NCBI GenBank assembly: GCA_021636625.1
Contig: JAJWLX010000007.1
Span: forward strand, 36,377 to 100,376
Direction of reading: 5' to 3'
Length of the DNA: 64,000 nucleotides
DNA from: Prevotella sp.
GTDB lineage: Bacteria > Bacteroidota > Bacteroidia > Bacteroidales > Bacteroidaceae
Shown here: positions 62,155 through 64,000 of the stretch, in pieces
How positions within the stretch are numbered: the stretch's first letter is position 1
Layout of the letters: every line of letters begins with the position of its first letter
Position numbers and translations under genes: made by a program
The notes under the pieces: generated by a model
Told to the model about the DNA's origin: nothing
What the model saw: the letters and a program-made list of their open reading frames with translations, nothing else
The model's database searches: none

Positions 62155-62274
62155 AATTTAAAACATTTAAAGATTAATACTAAAGTTATGTCATCGTCAG
62201 CTCAAAGAGATTAGCAATCCCGTTTGTTCTGATTGACGTTGCAAAGGTACAACATTGCAAAAGCGTCCTGTCCG

Positions 62275-62460
62275 TCATGGTTGCATATCGATACACAGTA
62301 TCTCGCAGATGAACTTAACGGCCGAAGGTTTCACGATCTGATCCTTTGGTTTCATCCCAAGTTCCGCCAGTTGCTGCTGATAAGGTTTCAGCCATCTCCT
62401 CAGTGTCCTGGTTGACACTCCGGCATAAGCAGCCAGTTCGCTTTTATACATTGCTTTCAT
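62275..62460 (-). CDS. DUF4248 protein
   Basis: 61 residues: MKAMYKSELAAYAGVSTRTL, then RRWLKPYQQQL, ending FICEILCIDMQP. The N-terminal half is a helix-turn-helix-like segment, and the family occurs almost only beside HU-like and polysaccharide genes in Bacteroidota. Probably a DNA-binding accessory protein. A 120-base gap separates it from the HU-like gene. Confidence 0.86.
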   Translation of the reverse strand: MKAMYKSELAAYAGVSTRTLRRWLKPYQQQLAELGMKPKDQIVKPSAVKFICEILCIDMQP

Positions 62461-62548
62461 ATTCAGAGAGTTTAATACATTAATATATATATGAATTAAA
62501 AATCAATTCTGATTTCGCTTACAAAAATAGATAATCTTGGAATTCCTG

Positions 62549-62572
62549 TGCTGTACTCTATAGAGTGCAGCA
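62549..62572. promoter_or_regulatory. Palindrome TGCTGTACTCTATAGAGTGCAGCA
   Basis: A 24-base near-perfect palindrome, centred on CTATAG, in the divergent gap between the DUF4248 gene and the gene at 62661. A position suited to an operator controlling one or both. Confidence 0.55.
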
Positions 62573-62660
62573 TGGTTTACACTTTTTAGGATATTATTAA
62601 GGATTGTTGGCAACAAGATGGGTCGATACAAGAAAATAGAGACCAATCTTCGTTTGCCTA

Positions 62661-63050
62661 ATGAACCGAATATCCGTAAAAGTTAAGGCGGATAGTTGGT
62701 TAACCACAGCTGCAAAAGAGATTCGCCGAATTCAGATAAGATGGGGTATTCCTTCTCAGAGAAAGTTCGCAGTTTTACTCGGCGTCAATGGAAGAACATT
62801 AGCAAAGCTTTATGCTGATCCACCAGACGAAAGTTTGACTTACGGTTCTGTTCAACAGATGTTTTCCAACTTAATGATTTCAGTATGGACTGAGTTTAAT
62901 ACGACCGAAGATGTAAATCAAGAGCTCAAATTGCTGAATCAGGCTTTGGCCAATGTAATGAGAGCTGCATTCCCACCCCGCAAAGAACTCGTAAAAAAGG
63001 CACTTCAAGAGATGGAGCATCAACAGGGAAACGGTTTGCCAATCAAGTAA
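62661..63050 (+). CDS. Hypothetical protein, HTH-like N-terminus
   Basis: 129 residues, MNRISVKVKADSWLTTAAKE. The segment IPSQRKFAVLLGVNGRTLAK at about 50-69 resembles a helix-turn-helix. The rest is helical and charged. I do not recognise the family. It overlaps a 22-codon frame starting at 62619 (MGRYKKIETNLRLPNEPNIR) in another phase, which looks like a gene remnant. Confidence 0.5.
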   Translation: MNRISVKVKADSWLTTAAKEIRRIQIRWGIPSQRKFAVLLGVNGRTLAKLYADPPDESLTYGSVQQMFSNLMISVWTEFNTTEDVNQELKLLNQALANVMRAAFPPRKELVKKALQEMEHQQGNGLPIK

Positions 63051-63366
63051 TTTGCCATAAAATGCTTTGCGTTTCGTAATGTGTGGTAGTATATAAGGCA
63101 AATCAAGTCATTGCTTGGTTTATGAAACGAATATAGAATATGATTCCTCTTGAGCGGATGGAATTTCCATTTCCGCTCGAGAGGTTTTTGAAGCACAAAA
63201 GGATTATTTCTTACAAATTCCTGATGAAAACTCTTTGAAATTCCAGTATTTCTGATTCGAAAACATTTCGGCAAGAATATTGGAAATATGAAAAAGATGT
63301 GTAATTATCAGTAAATCAGTATGTTATCTAAATTTGTGGATTCCGTCAAAAAATCAGAATTCTGTA
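63051..63366. other. Gap without a gene
   Basis: No supported gene on either strand. CTTGAGCGGATGGAAATTTC-like inverted segments occur at about 63149-63183 (GAGCGGATGGAAATTTCC against a related reverse copy), a possible weak hairpin. The rest is AT-rich spacer up to the palindrome array. Confidence 0.4.
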
Positions 63367-63466
63367 GTTGTACAACTAAGACCCTTATAGTTGTACAACC
63401 ATAACTCCAGAGTTGTACAACCATAGCATATATAGTTGTACAACTGCAGGCTTACGGTCGTACAAC
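63367..63466. repeat. Regular array of five GTTGTACAAC palindromes, 22-23 bp apart
   Basis: Perfect GTTGTACAAC at 63367, 63390, 63412 and 63435, and GTCGTACAAC at 63457. Start-to-start distances are 23, 22, 23 and 22 bases, close to two helical turns, so all sites face nearly the same side of the DNA. Spacers of 12-13 bases differ in sequence but are AT-biased. It looks like a set of operator or iteron-like protein sites. Confidence 0.85.
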
Positions 63467-63608
63467 TATAGGTCATTCGTTCTGCAAAGAGCACGAAATG
63501 CGATATAAACTCGATAGAATTAGGTCATCGCAGCCATCTAGATTGAAAATCTGGAAATCGCGATAATTCAGAAACAAAATTTGACAAGGTCATATTCCCG
63601 AAGAACAA

Positions 63609-63690
63609 ATCTGAAATCTGTGGGACTTTTCAGCATGAAGCAAAAACTCCCCCAAAAGTTTGGTAGTTTCAAAGAAAACCCTTATATTTG
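63609..63690 (+). promoter_or_regulatory. Duplicated promoter module, copy 2, with ATCTGTGGGA repeat
   Basis: AATCTGAAATCTGTGGGAC (63609-63627), then GCATGAAGCAAAAACTCC (63634 on), TTG (63660-63662), 20 bases, TATATTTG (63683-63690). The same order and spacing as the module at 60309-60403. Confidence 0.85.
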
Positions 63691-63721
63691 CACTATCATT
63701 TTAATAAAAAGAAGATAGGAT

Positions 63722-63874
63722 ATGGAACATATATTAGTTACGATAGATGATACGCAGAAGGCTTATGTCAAGGAAAGCTTGTCACGGGCCTTGCAAGAGG
63801 TAAAACTTGCTAAATTGCAAGGTAAAAAGCTTCAGGATGTTGATGATTTCATTCGGGAAATGAAGGAAGCATAG
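63722..63874 (+). CDS. Small antitoxin-like protein (50 aa)
   Basis: ATG 63722 to TAG 63872: MEHILVTIDDTQKAYVKESL, ending DVDDFIREMKEA. Strongly charged and helical, with the general look of a short antitoxin (beta strand then helices). It occupies the same place in its module as the antitoxin-like gene at 60426 but is not clearly similar to it. No toxin gene follows before the GC-rich repeat. May be a remnant. Confidence 0.5.
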   Translation: MEHILVTIDDTQKAYVKESLSRALQEVKLAKLQGKKLQDVDDFIREMKEA

Positions 63875-63881
63875 TCCGGCG

Positions 63882-64000
63882 GTCCCATCCCGCACAATCT
63901 GGCGAGGGCTTTGATGCCCCGCCAACCCTATAGCGTAGCGGTTCCGAGCACCGGAGGGCGGTTACATCCCTAATCCCTATGGTAGGGATTTAGGGCTTGG
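63882..64000 (+). repeat. GC-rich dispersed repeat, copy A4 (cut by window end)
   Basis: TCCCATCCCGCACAATCTGG onward, nearly identical to A3 and in the same orientation, including the CCCTAATCCCTA/TAGGGATTTAGGG hairpin type. The end is outside the window. Confidence 0.88.

Noticed and set aside
62619..62687. 22-codon frame starting MGRYKKIETNLRLPNEPNIR
   Set aside because: Overlaps the longer gene at 62661 in another phase; probably a remnant, not a gene.
63367..63466. CRISPR array
   Set aside because: The repeated unit is only 10 bases and palindromic, spacers are 12-13 bases, and there are no cas genes.

Overview
The window looks like a chromosome segment of a gut Bacteroidota of the Prevotella/Segatella type. 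The evidence is the repeated TTTG-(19-20 nt)-TAnnTTTG promoters, a UpxY antiterminator, DUF4248 and HU-like genes beside a surface-polysaccharide locus, a DUF5686 outer-membrane protein, a DUF2723 protein, and LacI-GH31-GH2 sugar genes. I saw no rRNA, tRNA or CRISPR.

Layout. (1) 1-14,900 is an AT-rich surface-polysaccharide cluster on the + strand, clearly different in composition from the rest. It holds a 5'-cut DUF4435 gene, a frameshifted acyltransferase, a Wzx flippase, a glycyl radical enzyme with its radical-SAM activase, UDP-galactopyranose mutase, an AbiC-like gene, four glycosyltransferases and a Wzy/EpsG polymerase. It ends in an initiating sugar-phosphate transferase broken by an IS66 remnant. 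(2) 14,900-22,000 is an accessory, defence-like stretch: a Pycsar pair (PycTM + PycC), a truncated DUF4238 gene, VanZ, a sugar aminotransferase between two GC-rich repeats, an XRE-ImmA regulator and an SF2 helicase. (3) 22,000-40,300 is mostly minus-strand housekeeping: deacetylase, DUF2723 protein, metal ABC genes, purD, an HD-GYP protein, S9 peptidase, RNA methyltransferase, serine acetyltransferase and MATE. (4) 40,400-46,300 is a + strand cluster that probably makes a lipid head group: GNAT-like, nucleotidyltransferase/ATP-grasp fusion, CDP-alcohol phosphotransferase, flippase-like protein and HAD. It is followed by a DUF5686 protein and a LuxR-type regulator. (5) 49,900-56,700 is a LacI-GH31-GH2 glycan-use unit. 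(6) 56,700-60,300 is an apparent phase-variable polysaccharide promoter: a perfect 29-bp inverted repeat flanking a 147-bp segment whose only clear promoter now points at upxY, a small gene and a CapD/PglF-type dehydratase. (7) 60,300-64,000 is repeat-rich: two copies of a promoter/small-ORF/GC-rich-repeat module, a decayed toxin, amidase, HU-like and DUF4248 genes, and a regularly spaced array of GTTGTACAAC palindromes.

How it fits together. Region 1 could build and export a galactofuranose-containing repeat unit, with an unexplained radical step, but its own initiating transferase is destroyed. The dehydratase (58,276) and aminotransferase (17,489) together could make a UDP-4-amino-4,6-dideoxy sugar. 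The parts most worth a second look are the glycyl radical pair inside the polysaccharide cluster, the invertible promoter, the broken initiator, the Pycsar pair, and the covarying GC-rich repeats with their small-ORF modules.
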